This document shows, one piece after another, positions 6,295 to 6,603 of a DNA stretch of 6,603 nt (positions are counted from its first letter, which is position 1; every line of letters begins with the position of its first letter). Below the pieces are notes generated by a model, which searched no databases, was not told the origin of the DNA, and saw nothing but the letters and a program-made list of their open reading frames with translations. The DNA is from Hydrogenothermus sp964516095 (GTDB taxonomy: Bacteria > Aquificota > Aquificia > Aquificales > Hydrogenothermaceae): NCBI GenBank assembly GCA_964516095.1, contig CAZEYS010000058.1, positions 1 to 6,603 of the forward strand, given 5' to 3'. Made by a program: the position numbers and the translations under genes.

Positions 6295-6313
6295 AGGGGA
6301 GTTCCACTCCCCT
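6295..6313 (-). terminator. intrinsic terminator of the HU gene (perfect 8-bp hairpin)
   Basis: The plus-strand sequence AGGGGAGT-TCC-ACTCCCCT is a perfect 8-base-pair inverted repeat with a 3-base loop, and the stem has five G-C pairs. It lies 17 bases past the HU stop. Read on the minus strand it is followed by GC and then TTTAATTTTA, an acceptable U-rich tail. On the plus strand it is followed by TTTTATT, so it could also stop transcripts leaving the ftsI side. It is the only strong hairpin I see in the window. Confidence 0.85.
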
Positions 6314-6330
6314 TTTATTAAAATTTACAA

Positions 6331-6603
6331 TTACTTATTAACTTTTTCTTTTAATGCTTTAGCTGCGTGGAAAGTAACAACTTTTCTTGCAGGTATTGTT
6401 ATTTCTTCTCCAGTTCTTGGGTTTCTACCCTTTCTTGCAGCTCTTTCTTTTACATTAAAAACACCGAGTCCTGGTAACGCAACTCTTTCACCTTTAGAAA
6501 GAGCTTCAACCAATGCATCAATAAATGCATTTACACATCTTTCTGCAGCAGCTTTTGTTGTTCCTGCTTCTGCAGCAACTTTTGCAACTAATTCTGCTTT
6601 TGT
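6331..6603 (-). CDS. hup: HU-family DNA-binding protein (partial, initiator codon cut off by window end)
   Basis: The frame stays open through the window edge and gives 90 residues starting TKAELVAKVAAEAGTT. HU proteins are about 90 residues and often begin MxKxELV, so probably only the Met codon is missing. The TTG at 6513 is an internal Leu codon, not the start. Numbered with the missing Met as residue 1, the dimerisation helices (about 3-38) lead to GERVALPGLGVF (39-50). The DNA-binding arm contains ERAARKGRNPRTGEEITIPA (54-73), with the minor-groove-intercalating proline at about 63. The last helix ends KALKEKVNK. HU bends and compacts DNA as a dimer in the nucleoid. The gene is rich in GCA/GCT alanine codons and visibly less AT-rich than its neighbours, which fits high expression. 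A strong terminator follows it. IHF subunits are a less likely alternative; the sequence looks HU-like throughout. Confidence 0.96.
   Translation of the reverse strand, partial: TKAELVAKVAAEAGTTKAAAERCVNAFIDALVEALSKGERVALPGLGVFNVKERAARKGRNPRTGEEITIPARKVVTFHAAKALKEKVNK

Noticed and set aside
6513..6513. TTG at 6513 as the start of a 60-residue HU-like protein
   Set aside because: The same frame stays open to the window edge and supplies the complete HU N-terminal helices, so this is an internal Leu codon.
6541..6578. Repeated TTCTGCAGCA in the HU gene
   Set aside because: The repeat comes from alanine/glutamate codon runs in the HU N-terminal helix, not from a separate repeat element.

Overview
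This is an AT-rich window (roughly one third G+C by eye) that is almost entirely coding. It looks like a diderm, probably thermophilic bacterium. The Lys/Glu/Ile-rich proteins, the dispersed remnant of a division/cell-wall (dcw) cluster and the gene style suggest Aquificota, perhaps a Sulfurihydrogenibium- or Persephonella-like member. That placement is an inference from composition and protein style, not from a database search. An inner-membrane periplasmic chaperone of PpiD type supports a Gram-negative envelope.

Plus strand, 50-5545: six genes in one direction, each overlapping the next by 1 to 20 bases (TAATG, a 20-base overlap, then three ATGA junctions). In order they are a PpiD-like membrane-anchored chaperone whose parvulin region is degenerate; a 165-residue protein that resembles an HD-domain protein with its metal-binding residues replaced; a stand-alone diiron metallo-beta-lactamase-fold protein of the ODP/FprA type; RsmH (MraW), the 16S rRNA m4C1402 methyltransferase; an FtsL-like bitopic coiled-coil protein; and FtsI/PBP3, the septal peptidoglycan transpeptidase. 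The last three are the classical start of a dcw cluster, here without mraZ just upstream. The first three are not usual dcw members, and their tight coupling suggests co-expression of envelope folding, a probable oxygen/redox-responsive protein and division.

Minus strand, 6603-5538: a nearly complete HU-family nucleoid protein gene, which loses only its initiator codon at the window edge, followed by a strong hairpin terminator and then an RsuA-type 16S rRNA pseudouridine synthase. The synthase gene runs tail to tail into ftsI with an 8-base overlap, so there is no intergenic space between the two converging transcription units.

There is no RNA gene, CRISPR array, insertion sequence or prophage signal. 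The most interesting points are the apparent loss of catalytic residues in the HD-like protein and in the PpiD parvulin region, and the location of the diiron protein inside a division operon.
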